A model generated the notes under the pieces. The model was not told the DNA's origin and searched no databases. It was given only the letters and a program-made list of their open reading frames with translations. The position numbers and the translations under genes are program-made. DNA of 64,000 bases, from positions 1 to 64,000 of the forward strand of contig NZ_CAKLBU010000011.1 of assembly GCF_920984735.1 (NCBI RefSeq). The letters are read 5' to 3'. The DNA is from Pedobacter sp. Leaf250 (lineage in GTDB: Bacteria; Bacteroidota; Bacteroidia; Sphingobacteriales; Sphingobacteriaceae). This document shows, one piece after another, positions 62,679-64,000 of the stretch (positions are counted from its first letter, which is position 1; the number at the start of each line of letters is the position of its first letter).

Positions 62679-64000
62679 ATGAAAACTAATTTATTAAAAA
62701 CCGCATTATTTGGATCTGCATTAGCCCTTAGCGCTCTAGTGGGCTGCAAAAAAAGTGGTAGCGAGAATCCAGAAACTGGAGTTTCAGGTCCAGATGTATG
62801 GGCAAGAAAATACATTACCCTTACGGCTGCTTTTCCTGATGCAGAAGGCACAGCAGGTAATGGAGGTACAATGGCTTATGCAATTACACCGGAGCAGGCT
62901 ATAAATCCCAATTTCGAAGTCAATGTTTTTACAAACGGTTATGGCTTAAGGTCTCAACGTACTGCTCGTGTTCAGGGATCGGCAAATGGAAATTTCCTAT
63001 ACAATATCCAATATACTGGAACAGATGGCGGTATTTTTAATAAATATAAAGTAGAGGGCGACAAAAATTTTGTTGATACCCGTGAAGAAGTGAATACAGA
63101 GCCAATTCTTGGTACTGCCCCTCGTTGGGTTGTGGCGGCAGATGGCATTGGAATTGGGGTGTTTGCATCGTCGGTAATTACAAGTGCACCAACTACAGGT
63201 GCAGGTGCTGATTTTGTTGATGTTAAAAGCACTGCTAAAATTGCAGTACTAAACTTAAATGATCCACAAATTACGCGTCAAACAGAATTTACGATTCCTT
63301 TTACTGCAGCACAAACTAAGGCAGGATATCAAATTGGCCGTATCGACGTTCCCGTATTAAATGCAGCGAAAACTAAAATTTTTATTGGCTGTAATTTGAG
63401 CAGAACGGATGTTACCAAAAAATCGGGTATTAATGAAGCCGGAACGGCTCAAACCTGGAGTGCCGGAACCAGAGAATTGGGTACCGCAACGTTGGTTGTA
63501 GATTATCCTTCTTTAAGCAATCCAAAATTAATTTATGCAGATCCTAGTTTAAGTAGAGTTAACAATCACTCTTATCGTACCATGACCCAATATGTGGGCA
63601 CAGATGGAAATATTTATCAAGCTACTGCAACTTCTGGTTCACAGATTTTACGTATCAACGCATCTACTAATGAATATGATAATAGCTATAATTTCAATTT
63701 AAAAACCGCTTTAGGTACCGCTAACAATGTTGCAATTAGCGCCTGGAAATATATTAAAGATGGTGTGGGTATTGTTCTTTTCACTGAAACCGGAGTTCAA
63801 GGTGGTTACCTGGCTTTGATAGATTTGAATGCCAGAACAGCTACGAGATTAGCAACTGAAAAACAAACTGATGCTGGCTATTCGGGCCTTACCGCAGCGC
63901 AAAACGGCGGAAAAGTTTTAACAGGTACATTCGGTCAATTTCAAAATATTGGTTTAGCTGGCGATAACGTTTATGTTCCATTGTCACCAAATGGAATTGA
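62679..64000 (+). CDS. DUF4374-like (XusB-type) surface lipoprotein, partial
   Basis: A lipoprotein running off the window (at least 440 residues). The signal is MKTNLLKTALFG.. with lipobox LVGC (Cys23). The body consists of repeated blocks with alternating beta strands and glycine-rich turns, for example TRELGTATLVVDYPS and VGTDGNIYQATATSG, as expected for a beta-propeller. From memory this fits DUF4374 proteins such as XusB of Bacteroides, which bind siderophores next to a TonB receptor. It starts 8 bp after the receptor gene and shares its transcript. Confidence 0.75.
   Translation, partial: MKTNLLKTALFGSALALSALVGCKKSGSENPETGVSGPDVWARKYITLTAAFPDAEGTAGNGGTMAYAITPEQAINPNFEVNVFTNGYGLRSQRTARVQGSANGNFLYNIQYTGTDGGIFNKYKVEGDKNFVDTREEVNTEPILGTAPRWVVAADGIGIGVFASSVITSAPTTGAGADFVDVKSTAKIAVLNLNDPQITRQTEFTIPFTAAQTKAGYQIGRIDVPVLNAAKTKIFIGCNLSRTDVTKKSGINEAGTAQTWSAGTRELGTATLVVDYPSLSNPKLIYADPSLSRVNNHSYRTMTQYVGTDGNIYQATATSGSQILRINASTNEYDNSYNFNLKTALGTANNVAISAWKYIKDGVGIVLFTETGVQGGYLALIDLNARTATRLATEKQTDAGYSGLTAAQNGGKVLTGTFGQFQNIGLAGDNVYVPLSPNGI

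Overview
The window looks like the chromosome of a Sphingobacteriaceae bacterium close to Pedobacter (Bacteroidota). The evidence is low GC content, promoters of the Bacteroidota type (TTTG, about 19 bp, TAnnTTTG) in front of the rpsF operon, a DeoR gene and both tRNA genes, near-absence of Shine-Dalgarno sequences, a TonB receptor with an N-terminal carboxypeptidase-like domain, LytTR two-component regulation, and protein sequences that read like Pedobacter homologues. No phage, integrase, transposase or CRISPR array was seen. Gene density is high and most genes have no gap larger than 300 bp beside them.

Layout. 1-7 kb: an intergenic repeat field, an acidic hypothetical protein, thymidine kinase (tdk), an SDR-like NAD(P)-binding protein, three 110-bp tandem repeats, and an SNF2/SWIM helicase. 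7-18 kb: a DeoR regulator facing a nine-gene minus-strand operon. That operon encodes a polyol-type permease, a D-2-hydroxyacid dehydrogenase, an LsrK-like FGGY kinase, a second FGGY kinase, a histidine phosphatase, an exported GDPD phosphodiesterase, an ACS-type MFS transporter, an FAD oxidoreductase and a Tat-exported EEP-fold phosphoesterase. 18-33 kb: a complete L-rhamnose island with a GntR regulator, rhamnulokinase, rhamnose isomerase, bifunctional aldolase/dehydrogenase, RhaT symporter, two alpha-L-rhamnosidases (GH106 and GH78) and a fucose/arabinose-isomerase-like protein. 33-43 kb: housekeeping and signalling genes, including a sensor kinase / serine hydrolase / LytTR regulator operon. 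43-50 kb: two identical tRNA-Phe genes, a two-gene Fe-S electron-transfer module, an AsmA-like protein and mtgA. 51-53 kb: rpsF-rpsR-rplI. 54-59 kb: AraC regulator, dnaX and small hypotheticals. 59-64 kb: an AraC / TonB receptor / lipoprotein locus that looks like a siderophore uptake system and runs off the right edge.

How the parts work together. Exported GH78 and GH106 enzymes would free rhamnose in the periplasm, RhaT imports it, and RhaI, RhaB and the fused aldolase/dehydrogenase convert it to DHAP and an oxidised C3 product. The nine-gene operon has the same logic for an unidentified polyol or sugar acid, probably supplied partly as a phosphodiester, since two exported phosphoesterases and a cytosolic phosphatase are co-transcribed with the kinases and transporters. 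This operon is the best candidate here for an undescribed pathway.

Two expression-control signals deserve attention: a ten-adenine run in dnaX placed so that a one-base slip ends the protein at once, which would give a gamma-type subunit, and strong Shine-Dalgarno sequences in front of rpsR and rplI in a genome that otherwise hardly uses them.
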